Shown here in pieces: positions 1 through 7,758 of a stretch of 10,485 nt of DNA. How positions within the stretch are numbered: the stretch's first letter is position 1; the number at the start of each line of letters is the position of its first letter. The DNA lies in assembly GCA_038093975.1 (NCBI GenBank), contig JBBPTG010000480.1, positions 1 through 10,485 of the forward strand. The letters are read 5' to 3'. The translations under genes were made by a program, and so were the position numbers. This stretch comes from Chalciporus piperatus. Taxonomy: Eukaryota > Basidiomycota > Agaricomycetes > Boletales > Boletaceae. The notes below the pieces were generated by a model. That model saw only the letters and a program-made list of their open reading frames with translations, was not told the DNA's origin and made no database searches.

Positions 1-98
1 ATTCGGCCGTACTCTAGTATTAATGGATATCGAACAATTGAAGGGTGAGTGGACTCAGTGGAGGGGCAATGTCAATCCCTTGCAAAATACCCAAAGCA

Positions 99-105
99 TA
101 TAAAC
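99..105 (+). promoter_or_regulatory. Putative TATA box of the first pheromone-like gene
   Basis: TATAAAC lies about 42 bp before the ATG at 147. The spacing suits a short fungal 5' leader. This is a motif match only. Confidence 0.35.
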
Positions 106-146
106 CTGATATATCAACCTGAGGTTCCGTTCGTCGTACATTTAGC

Positions 147-319
147 ATGGATGCATTCGTCACACTTCCGCGGACTCTATCACCTCCCAACCATTCTCCT
201 CTTGCCCACCTGCTGTCGTCATATACCCCCTTTGAACCGCCCACCCATTTTTCGGCACTTCACGTTTTGGTAGTGATTACACAGCATCTTCAATGGATAT
301 TTCCTGCGTTATATCATAG
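147..319 (+). pseudogene. Pheromone precursor, frame-disrupted or with an atypical intron
   Basis: The ATG at 147 opens with MDAF, identical at the DNA level over ATGGATGCATTCG to the intact precursor at 5510. A CaaX ending (Cys-Val-Ile-Ser, then TAG at 317-319) lies downstream in a different frame. That frame is open from 236, after a TGA at 233-235, and the residues just before the CaaX include DYTASSMDIS. The first frame runs on to a stop at 339-341 with no Cys near its end. Two readings are possible. In one, a single-base indel has broken a precursor of about 55 residues. In the other, an intron at 218-273 (56 bp, TAG acceptor, CTTCAC possible branch site) is removed, giving 38 residues, close to the 40-49 of its neighbours. 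The donor GTCATA is poor, so the second reading is uncertain. If functional, it would encode a farnesylated mating lipopeptide. No clear two-residue charged cleavage site is visible. I am fairly sure of the homology and unsure whether the gene works. Confidence 0.5.
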
Positions 320-928
320 CGCCGTGCTGTTGAAGTTTTGATTATAATGATTAATTCATCCAGCCTGCCAGTGAGCTTTCCTGGCATTGCATCGTACACG
401 CATCCATTCCTTCCCGTGACCTGTGTAGTACAACTTTCATATACAGGAATTCCTTCCTTTTAACTTATGTTTCATGTAGTGGTTTCTCCATCCCATGCCT
501 TCGCCAAACAAAAATGATTGCTATCGGACGCCCTAAGGATCGCAACTCACTACGTCGGTACAGCGACAATTCCAAACGAAGAGATAAATATTCCAGCAAA
601 AGGTTATTGGTGGAAGTGCGTTGAACGAAAGGGGAAAGGGGGAGGCAAAGTCGACTGCAGAAATTGCATGAGCAACGGTACAGGATGACTCAGACAATAA
701 TGGTAGCTGAATTCGAAAGGTCTGGGAACACGAAGGAGGCGGAAACTAACAGATGTGTGAGGCAGCAGGCATCGAAGCAAAGATACCTAAACTTACGTGG
801 CCAGGGAGAGCCGCGGTCTGGGAATATATATACAATTTGAGGCTGCGAGCTTGAGGTCTAATAATGTGGCCGCGAAATTAGTGATACGGACCGATAATTA
901 ATTGCACACACTAACGATATGACGTCGA
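320..928. other. Non-coding spacer between two pheromone loci
   Basis: I see no convincing gene, CaaX-ending short frame or structural RNA here on either strand. It separates the plus-strand relic from the minus-strand precursor. Confidence 0.5.
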
Positions 929-1078
929 TTATGCGACCACACAGAAACCGCTCTGGCCACCACTGCTGGCATCGAGAGGCATGGACTCAACTTCTGCCAC
1001 AAGATGAGGAATCGCATCACTTGGCGTACTGCCGGTGGAGGGAAAGAGGAAGGATGTGAGATCGCTGAAGAGGTCCAT
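929..1078 (-). CDS. Mating pheromone precursor (CaaX = CVVA)
   Basis: A 49-residue precursor of a secreted farnesylated mating pheromone, which would act on STE3 receptors of compatible partners. It ends in GFCVVA directly before TAA, a CaaX box with Ala last, which favours farnesylation. It begins MDLF, matching the M(D/E)xF start of the other three pheromone-like frames here. Candidate N-terminal processing lies around the acidic pair in VAEVES, which would leave a peptide of about 14 residues rich in Ser and Gly and ending in the modified Cys. The frame extends upstream to an ATG at 1126 (65 residues). I prefer the inner ATG at 1078 because a strong TATAAAA at 1143-1149 lies only 16 bp before the outer one and 64 bp before the inner one, and because of the MDxF start. 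There are no introns. The gene lies downstream of, and on the same strand as, the receptor. Confidence 0.85.
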   Translation of the reverse strand: MDLFSDLTSFLFPSTGSTPSDAIPHLVAEVESMPLDASSGGQSGFCVVA

Positions 1079-1142
1079 TGTGTGTGGTGATTGGGAGCGA
1101 ATCGGGTGAGGATGGGGGCTATCCATCTTGAATCATAGTAGC

Positions 1143-1149
1143 TTTTATA
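1143..1149 (-). promoter_or_regulatory. TATA box of the CVVA pheromone gene
   Basis: Read on the minus strand this is TATAAAA within GTATAAAAGC. At 64 bp before the ATG at 1078 it leaves room for a transcription start. At 16 bp before the ATG at 1126 it does not, which helps decide the start codon. Confidence 0.55.
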
Positions 1150-1150
1150 C

Positions 1151-2326
1151 ATATGATTGACCGTGCCCTCTGACAGTTGTAATATCTGAAAATCTGGGGG
1201 GCTGCCAGTGACGGATGTTGCGCAGTGACATCGGACTTTGTTCCAACCTTGCTGTTGACATTTCTAACCCTATCGTGCCTAGTAGAGGATTCCGACTTGG
1301 CTTGAACAGATATAAGTACGTTTATGATACCCGCGCTGGTGGTACGAAACCTAGGGTCCCTGGTGCTCACTAAAGTACAATCAGCAGTAGTGATATCGGG
1401 ACGATTTGCTTGGACTTGTGCGTCATGTACATATGCTTAGGCTCTTCGTCACCATCGTGTTCGTACTATTGTATGGAATCTGTTGAGGATGCTGGAAAGG
1501 GCACCAAAAGGGCATCATTTGACAGGTGGAAGGTGAATACTAGAGCCGCGGTTTCGTAAGAGAGGGCGGCCGTCAGAATCTCTGTCTCTTCCGCAAGGGG
1601 GACCTTGCGGACACCATTTCCCCCGTACGATAACTGTCCTGGACCTGTGATGTCTATATCCTCTGAATCTTTAGTGTAGTGACCGTGCCCAAGTACTTGT
1701 CAAGCACCGACGCAAGTCTGGATTTTATGTTGTAGTATAATATCATGTGGTCCGGAGTCGTTTGTGCGCCCTCGCTCTCTCCTCACAATAATGCTGATCC
1801 GATCACAGATATTGTAGAGGGACAAGTTTCGGGGTCCGACGCTAATAAGTTTTATCAATATGATTAGAGTTTTGTACCAATTTGCAGCCTTGATGCTGAT
1901 TCCGATGTGGGCCCGATGTAGTTGGGCCTGTTCAACTTGAAGCTGGATTGGAAGATTGGTTCGGCTGAGCGTTCATCCACTCCATCAATCATCATCGTGC
2001 CATGTCTTAGATTGCCGCTTCCCAGTGGTTGGGTTCCCAATAATAAAGCTACAGTAAACGTGGATCCAGACACTGGGAATACATACTGAAATTATATATT
2101 ATCAACGAGATTCAGAAGATATCACACATATACGAAATAATGAGCGTCAAATCGACACATGCTAAGCGACGAAACAAGGTCGCGCTACAGAAATGTGAGA
2201 CACGATGGTATACAAGGATTGCCGACGAATATAGGTACGATGAAACGAAGGTCGTACTAAGGGACATAAATTAAATCACCGACATTGCGGTACGGATGAA
2301 ACTGAATGAATGTGGGTGGTATTACT
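1151..2326. other. Gene-poor spacer between CVVA pheromone and receptor
   Basis: About 1.2 kb with only short unrecognised frames. The longest, 1864-2073 on the minus strand, is 69 codons, starts MSGSTF and matches no family I know. An HMG-type core ACAAAG (minus strand, 1236-1241) lies about 160 bp upstream of the CVVA precursor start. Two short minus-strand frames end in CaaX-like tetrapeptides but have no Met start, and I rejected them. Confidence 0.5.
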
Positions 2327-3727
2327 TCAAACCTTGGGCTCGTCGCTGTGCATCGCGTCGTCAAGGCTAGATGACGCGCCGAACGATGCCAGCGTGTCCT
2401 TGCTTGATTTGCGATGCTTGGTCTGTGATACGTATACAGGAAGCACCCCAGATGGGAGGTAGGAGCTGAGCGGTATACCCCCATCAACAAGCGAAGGCGC
2501 TAGAGAACAGACAAGGCCACATACCCCGATGATGTTTCAGTGTGCTGGAAACCAAACCACTTGAAAGTGGCTAAGTACGCCCTTCGGTACTGCTTGCGTG
2601 CCTCCGCCGCGAATCCGAATAATGCAAAGAATGCCAGCCCGCAGATGATTAAGAGCCACTGTGAGAGGGTGAGTGAGACCACGGTGATCTCATCCATACG
2701 CCAGATGACCGAGGGAACCGAGAGGACTTGGGAATAGTTGGAGTGGACGTAGGCAAAGCTCACCCAAGGCTGAAGCGGGTATCTTACGACGTTCAGATAC
2801 AGTCCATAGGCGCTGAGAGGGACTGTACACAGCAGTTCAGTCGTTGCAAGAGCCATGAGTCGGAAATAACGATTGATTGTGAACGAAGTTGTGGACGATA
2901 GAAATTCGTTAAACTGAGCACGGCGTCGCAAAAACGCACGCAACGTCAAAACTGCGGAAAATCAGGTGAGTGTCACAAGAATCCTGAGGACGTACTGCAG
3001 TAGCCAGCAGAAACGAGACCAATAACAGTTGGCCAGGCATACGTTATAGGAAACGCGAGCGCAGTGTTATAGGTGGTGGGGTAACAGCCGACTTCCTCAA
3101 AGATGTTGAAGCGATGCCCTGACGAAGTGTTAGATAAATGCCAGAAGACGGTAATAAACACAATTTACCCTCTACAATATATTCTGACATGGATGAATAA
3201 GAATGAGTTCACCAAAACAAGCAACACGACATACGAAGCACCATCTGTAAGACGGGAATGCCCAAGCCAATCGACAAATCGACAAAAATCGCGCGACGTT
3301 TCTGAATAAAGAGATCAACGTAGAACGGTGAAGTAATATGAAGCTCGCTCACATCCGCCTTACTGACAGAAACAGTTCTGATCATGGCGATGTTGTACAG
3401 ACGTCTATTAATGCACAGAGATGCTGTTGGAATAGCGACGGAGACGCCGACAACCAAACGTGATGCTGCGGTGAAAATTCAGTATGGACCAATGAGACAT
3501 AACGCACCACACTTACATATGTCGCACCAGATGGGTGCCCAATTAATTGCGTTATCACGCCAGACAATTGAGTTGACTCCCTGGTTGAGCAGTCCGAGTG
3601 CAGTCCAAATCATATAGAGGCAAGTTCCCGAGTTCCACGCCTCCATATGCCATGGCAGTGGAATCAACACTAGCACGAAAGCAAGAAGAGAGAAGATCGG
3701 GATGGCAGGGTAAGTGGGGCTCTCCAT
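2327..3727 (-). CDS. STE3: STE3-type seven-transmembrane pheromone receptor
   Basis: A G-protein-coupled receptor for farnesylated pheromones, acting in the plasma membrane. Seven exons were built from splice signals: 3517-3727, 3353-3465, 3235-3301, 3169-3183, 2996-3118, 2525-2951 and 2327-2465. All six introns are GT-AG and 44-59 bp, and every junction keeps phase. The product is 364 residues, normal for the family. It starts MESPTYP. Helix 1 spans about 9-28 (ending LIPLPWH), helix 2 about 35-56 (CLYMIWTALG, NSIVW), then NWAPIWCDIS, helix 3 about 72-93 with SLCINRRLY, and helix 4 about 112-132 (IGLGIPVLQM). The loop GHRFNIFEEVGCYPTTYNT leads to helix 5, then FLRRRAQFNEFLSS and RYFRLMAL before helix 6, and helix 7 ends in FGFAAEARKQYR. 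The tail carries LPSGVLPVYV and a Ser/Asp-rich end. These are hallmarks of homobasidiomycete B-locus receptors. Its pheromone neighbours support a mating role. The 15-nt fourth exon and the last-exon splice are the least certain parts. Confidence 0.93.
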
Positions 3728-3783
3728 CGCTGTAGTTCGACAGGACGAAGATATTTCAAAGGTGCAATCTTATGCATTTCGCA

Positions 3784-3790
3784 TTTTATA
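3784..3790 (-). promoter_or_regulatory. TATA box of the STE3 receptor
   Basis: TATAAAA on the minus strand, about 56 bp before the receptor ATG at 3727. The sequence and spacing fit a core promoter. Confidence 0.5.
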
Positions 3791-3814
3791 ACGAATGATA
3801 TATGTCACTTCCAG

Positions 3815-3823
3815 ACAAAGGGC
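3815..3823 (+). promoter_or_regulatory. Candidate pheromone-response element
   Basis: ACAAAGGGC lies 88 bp upstream of the receptor start. It matches 8 of 9 bases of ACAAAGGGA, the element bound by the HMG regulator Prf1 in Ustilago. Mating-type genes of that group are autoregulated through such sites. Function here is inferred. Confidence 0.4.
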
Positions 3824-4083
3824 GGAGATGGAAAGCCTCCATTGTCGATGGGAGAACTCTGGGTTAATGTGCCCGATTAATCACAGGAGGCCGCTGAGAT
3901 TGAACTTCGAACTTGCAAGTTGCTAAGCTAAGCAAAGCGCGCCCTGTGACGCGTGACGAATCCTTTACCATCGGTGTGTACATGATCGATTGATCCCCCG
4001 AAGCAGCTGCATAACCAGTTGTTTGTCACGCTCAAGTTGAGTTCACTGATGAGACCCTGACTGCGACACTGGCATCCTCAGAG

Positions 4084-4101
4084 TCGATTACTAGTAATCG
4101 A
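4084..4101. repeat. Perfect 18-bp palindrome
   Basis: TCGATTACTAGTAATCGA reads the same on both strands, with no spacer. It contains two inverted TAATCG half-sites. It lies about 360 bp upstream of the receptor start, in non-coding DNA. It could be a dimeric transcription-factor site; homeodomain proteins commonly use TAAT cores. This is inference. Confidence 0.6.
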
Positions 4102-4142
4102 AATGGACTCACTGGCACCCGCTAGGGGTTTGCTCAACTTGA

Positions 4143-4692
4143 AACCTCTGCCTTGTATTTCGAAAAGCTGTTGTGCTTGCCAAAAACAACACTCACGCTC
4201 TAAACGCTACACAAGAAAACCATCGTGTTACAGGCCTAATCCTCTTGCCTCTTGATGCTGCAAACAAGGTGATGGAAACCGCGTCCAAATTTGTCGAGAC
4301 CGACGAGGTCGCGTCGCATGCCAGGAACATCATCTGCAGTTGGTCACCTTGTCCTTTTCCTCTCCAAGTCTTACTTATTTTATTGTCATCGACCTGGTCT
4401 TCGCCATATATGTTACCAGAATCGTGTGGACCTCATTGGCGGAACAATGCCAGTGATCACTGTAACTCAGACTACTATCATTATGCGCAAACTTTTCTTT
4501 CTTTTCCGAAAAAGGAAACGCGCGTGTTCGAAACACAATTGGCCGATATTTTGTAGTCTGGTAACCAGCCCGTCTATGAGGCAAGCCGTCGATAGACGTA
4601 TTTTGACTCGGAGAACATCTGAGTTCGGCGGACAGGGCTGTGAGATTGGATTGCTATCTGGATTAGTAGAGCTTTCTGTAGAGGATTCGTAG
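4143..4692 (+). other. Unassigned open frames, possible gene relic
   Basis: Overlapping plus-strand frames run 4143-4556 (no ATG near its beginning) and 4291-4692. The first contains an amphipathic-looking stretch (ANKVMETASKFVETDEVASH). A third frame around 4340-4450 encodes a hydrophobic run (YFIVIDLVFAIYV) and ends at a TGA. I recognise no family and could not build a convincing spliced model. A decayed or fast-evolving gene, or chance, are all possible. Confidence 0.2.
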
Positions 4693-5509
4693 GTATGATG
4701 GGGTGTTTGGTGTGGTGGGGAAATGGTGGTTATGGCCCTGGTGAGTCGCCATGGTTTGTCTGTATGAAGGTGTGTGGGTGGTGCTGGTACGTCGTCTTTG
4801 TTCGCCGTGTTGTTATTTTTATTATTATTTAGCTTATATTCACTCTTTTTCGACCCTCGACGTCGATTGTTCGAACTCGCTCGATAACATTATCTCCCCC
4901 TCGATCGAGGTGCTTCAAGGTGCGATGTGTCTCGTCACCCTCCCCTTCGTTCCGCTCGAGTAGGAGCATTCCACCGCCCTCCCACGTCTGTGCTCGGATG
5001 AAGTTGATCTATCGCCTTCCTTCCTTGTATCACTGCGGGAATCAGAGGGCATTTGTAGCACTTATAATTAGATTTCAGATGTACCAATGTGAACGAGGAA
5101 GTCTGTGAAGCCCAAAGGGCTGCACCCGAATTTGGATATTTTGGACGTCCAATGAACAGTTTACCTTGGTGAAGCATCTGCATCAATGAGTCGCGGGGTT
5201 TCGTGAACACAGGAATGAAACTAGAGAGTCAATGGTCAATAGCAACGAATGGTGCCCATTTGCCCATTCAAACCCAACTCACCGGTGACCGTCTGCATTC
5301 CACTCCATTATTGCTATTTATTACGATGAAATATCTAGCCGCTTACTGATTTCCACCAACATTGTGGACGAAAATAAGCGAACAATGGAAGCATCTACGC
5401 CATGGGAGCCGTTTAAAAACCCATCCGTTATTTCCAAGGCCCCCCTCTACATCGTCACTTGCGCGCAGCTTCGCTTCATCGCTTCATCGCTCAACCGCTG
5501 GTACTTATC
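4693..5509. other. Spacer upstream of the CVIA pheromone
   Basis: No gene recognised. It includes a T/A-rich run near 4815-4831, a 12-bp palindrome CCTCGATCGAGG at 4899-4910, and a short imperfect direct repeat of CGCTTCAT near 5472-5490 just before the pheromone start. A weak TATA-like TTTAAAAA lies at 5412-5419, about 90 bp before the ATG at 5510. Confidence 0.45.
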
Positions 5510-5653
5510 ATGGATGCATTCGAGTCAATCGACGACCTCTTTTATACTCTTATCCCCCCGACCCCGGGCAGCGCTGATGCAACAGCAGCTGACATACCGA
5601 TTGACCATGAACACGATTCTCGGGGGTGCTATGGCTTCTGTGTCATTGCTTAA
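5510..5653 (+). CDS. Mating pheromone precursor (CaaX = CVIA)
   Basis: An intronless 47-residue precursor of a farnesylated mating pheromone. It starts MDAFESIDDLF and ends YGFCVIA directly before TAA. The CaaX box predicts farnesylation of Cys44, removal of VIA and carboxyl methylation. The Glu-His pair in IPIDHEHDS (residues 34-35) is the likely processing site, leaving a mature peptide of about nine residues (DSRGCYGFC). It would be exported, probably by a Ste6-type ABC transporter, and sensed by receptors of other B specificities. An in-frame extension upstream has no ATG, so 5510 is the start. It lies on the opposite strand from the receptor, with another precursor about 0.9 kb downstream. 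The extra Cys inside the mature region (Cys40) is unusual. Confidence 0.9.
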   Translation: MDAFESIDDLFYTLIPPTPGSADATAADIPIDHEHDSRGCYGFCVIA

Positions 5654-6008
5654 TTAGCCCCACTGCTCTCGTGTACAACATTCCAATGGTATGTCTTCCG
5701 CTGTGTCTCCGAGTTCATGATCCTGCCCGTCCTGACACCCATCACTTTGCTCATTAGCCGGTCGCTTGCCGCCTCAAACATCATATTTATTCACATATCA
5801 TTATGTAGCGCAGGGCTGCTCTTACACGTTCCTTCCTTTTCCTTGTTTGTATCTCTTAGTTGGCATTCCCCGTACGGCACGCACGCCGTTTGGCTTAGTG
5901 ATTTCGTAGACTCTCATTTCAAGCGCATCACTGTAGTCTTTTAGCATGTTATCGCAATCACATCACTTCAGTTAACTTTTTCATCGCCCTGTGATGATTT
6001 AGATTGAT

Positions 6009-6022
6009 GTGTGCATGCACAC
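6009..6022. repeat. Perfect 14-bp palindrome
   Basis: GTGTGCATGCACAC is fully self-complementary. It lies between two same-strand pheromone genes. Function is unknown, and it may be chance. Confidence 0.5.
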
Positions 6023-6373
6023 GGCCTTCTATAGTGGTATTCTTTCCGATGTGAAATTCCACGCCATGGGTTTGTTTGCTAATTTCGCGGCATTGTTTCG
6101 GGACTCATAGTGATTACTTATCCCTACTAGCCGGAGGGTGAAAATGTTTGGAGGACTGATGGATAGACTAGTCTCCCATGGCAGACCTCACATACCATAT
6201 GACAGTCGATACGGTCGACATGAGTGGATGGACTCTGATGGATTGATGAAGCACGGATGCAATATGTTAACCGACGCGTAATGAAGTAAACCATCTTTTG
6301 TTTACAGCCGAGGTCAAGTTCGCGGGATGCGCCATTGTTGGTTTTCGGAACTCCAAAACAAACATCGTATATC

Positions 6374-6381
6374 GCCTTTGT
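6374..6381 (-). promoter_or_regulatory. Candidate pheromone-response (HMG) element
   Basis: ACAAAGGC on the minus strand, about 190 bp before the CVIS precursor ATG. It shares its first seven bases with the Ustilago element ACAAAGGGA and with the site upstream of the receptor. Confidence 0.3.
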
Positions 6382-6474
6382 CCACGTGTGGCGTCTTCTT
6401 GACCACAAGGTTCCAAACCAAGATGATTGGACAATGCGGAAAAAGAACAACGGACATCACGTTGTACTCTCACT

Positions 6475-6480
6475 TATAAG
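6475..6480 (+). promoter_or_regulatory. Putative TATA box of the CVIS pheromone gene
   Basis: TATAAG lies about 88 bp upstream of the ATG at 6569. This is a motif match only. Confidence 0.35.
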
Positions 6481-6568
6481 CTCCCTGAGATCTACATGGT
6501 TGAGCCATTCCTTGTGTTTCCTGCCTTCAACCTCACACTCCTCCTCGTAGACCCCCGACAGTTCCACA

Positions 6569-6691
6569 ATGGAATCATTTACATCATTGGCCGATATCCT
6601 GTCCCAACCCATCGCAGAAGACCTCTCGTCTTCATTCCCAATTAATGAAGACAGTCCATGGCGTCCAGCCACTTTCTGCGTAATATCATGA
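6569..6691 (+). CDS. Mating pheromone precursor (CaaX = CVIS), 40 residues
   Basis: A very short intronless gene that a usual ORF length cutoff would miss. It starts MESFTSLADIL and ends PATFCVIS directly before TGA. The CaaX box with Ser last predicts farnesylation of Cys37. Acidic residues in FPINEDS probably mark the N-terminal cut, leaving about ten residues (DSPWRPATFC) that include a Trp, a residue often seen in basidiomycete mature pheromones. The segment FPI-NEDS aligns with IPIDHEHDS of the CVIA precursor, so the two are probably distant paralogues. M(D/E)xF at the start is shared by all the pheromone frames here. The product would be a secreted lipopeptide ligand of a non-self STE3 receptor. 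Confidence 0.85.
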   Translation: MESFTSLADILSQPIAEDLSSSFPINEDSPWRPATFCVIS

Positions 6692-7758
6692 TATGGTCCG
6701 TCTTTTGTGTTCTCCTAGGAAGAGCGCTCATCTCAATCATGCGATTTAGCCCACTTTCTCCGCGCACGTCTCCATGTCTTGCAATGCATCCTGTCCGTGT
6801 TCGCTATTGTCCGTCTTGTGTTTCCCTACACTTTTATCCCGTTACTAAAATTTACCTCATTCACACTCCTAGGTGCACTTGTGCTAGATGCACCCATATC
6901 TCGATTTCGTCTTCCTTCTCTGAATGTAGCATTAACAGGAATATTTATCACATCGTATATCTGCCCCATCGTGGCTTCTTACCTCACTCTCCTTCAGTGA
7001 TCCATTGTATTTCATGTGTTTGTTTCACCCGTCCACCTATACCATTTTTATTTCTAATCCATAGTGGTTACGCATGGTTGATTCTTGATGGATAGCTGAT
7101 TTTGCCGCCCATGGCTTTGTCGGAGTCTGTGCGACGCTTGCATATTTGACTTACTGTCTGTATCTTGTTGTCACTTCGTTAACGGACGTTAGTGTTATTA
7201 GCTCTATTCTCCCGTCCAAATCTGACAATTGACCGAGGCGTGAATAGATTGTGGGTAGTAAGAGGCCGTCGACCTGCGCGTTTGAAACGGACATGGGTAA
7301 GTTACCGGTATGAGGGCCTCGGACACACACGTCAAGACGAGTCCAGGAAAATACCCAGTCGCGAAACTGAGCGAACAGGAAATCATCGGATATATTGCTG
7401 TTTTCAGTAGAGTTGGCAGTGTGAGAAAATACACGAAACTGCCGCATCGTCCTCCAGCCTGAGCGTCCAACTCAAAATCGCGATATCTCGCGATCTAGCA
7501 AACGGACCACCTCAAATCATTCAATACCACCATCCAGTTGTTCGTCCGCAGGGAATCACGCAAAAAAATACGACATCTACCGCTTCCTTCGATCACTTCA
7601 AAAATCACCTCTCGCCGACCTCAGATTCGATTTTACGGCCAAACGCGCACGTCAGGCGCTCAACCGAACGTACGGAGGAGCTCGCAGGGGATCAGCCGAG
7701 CGTATGAAAACGGTTGTTTACTCTTGACGTGCACTCACACCACCGCAGGACGTGATCG
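6692..7758. other. Gene-poor spacer before the transposase
   Basis: Several overlapping frames of up to 145 codons occur, some hydrophobic (for example 6779-7000 on the plus strand), but none matches a family I know. An inverted repeat is at 7477-7494. I searched by eye for terminal inverted repeats of the downstream transposon and found none. Confidence 0.4.
7477..7494. repeat. Short inverted repeat
   Basis: ATCGCGA and TCGCGAT form perfect 7-bp arms around TATC, about 265 bp upstream of the transposase ATG. It could be a protein-binding site or chance. Confidence 0.45.

Larger units (their letters stand above)
5654..6568. other. Spacer between the CVIA and CVIS pheromones
   Basis: No gene recognised; a 107-codon minus-strand frame at 6127-6450 resembles nothing known to me. 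It holds a 14-bp palindrome (6009-6022), an ACAAAGGC sequence on the minus strand at 6374-6381 and the probable TATA box of the next gene. Confidence 0.45.

Noticed and set aside
1426..1440. Plus-strand Cys-Thr-Tyr-Ala-stop
   Set aside because: Not an aliphatic CaaX box, and no pheromone-like start precedes it.
1700..1714. Minus-strand Cys-Val-Gly-Ala-stop
   Set aside because: Gly is a poor CaaX residue, and I found no Met or MDxF start in the frame upstream.
2162..2176. Minus-strand frame ending Cys-Phe-Val-Ala-stop, a CaaX-like end downstream of the receptor
   Set aside because: The frame upstream has no Met and no MDxF start within about 100 bp, and no plausible cleavage site.
2540..2737. 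Plus-strand 65-codon frame inside the receptor
   Set aside because: It is the antisense shadow of the sixth receptor exon.
6127..6450. Minus-strand 107-codon frame
   Set aside because: No recognisable motif, and it overlaps the probable promoter of the CVIS pheromone gene.
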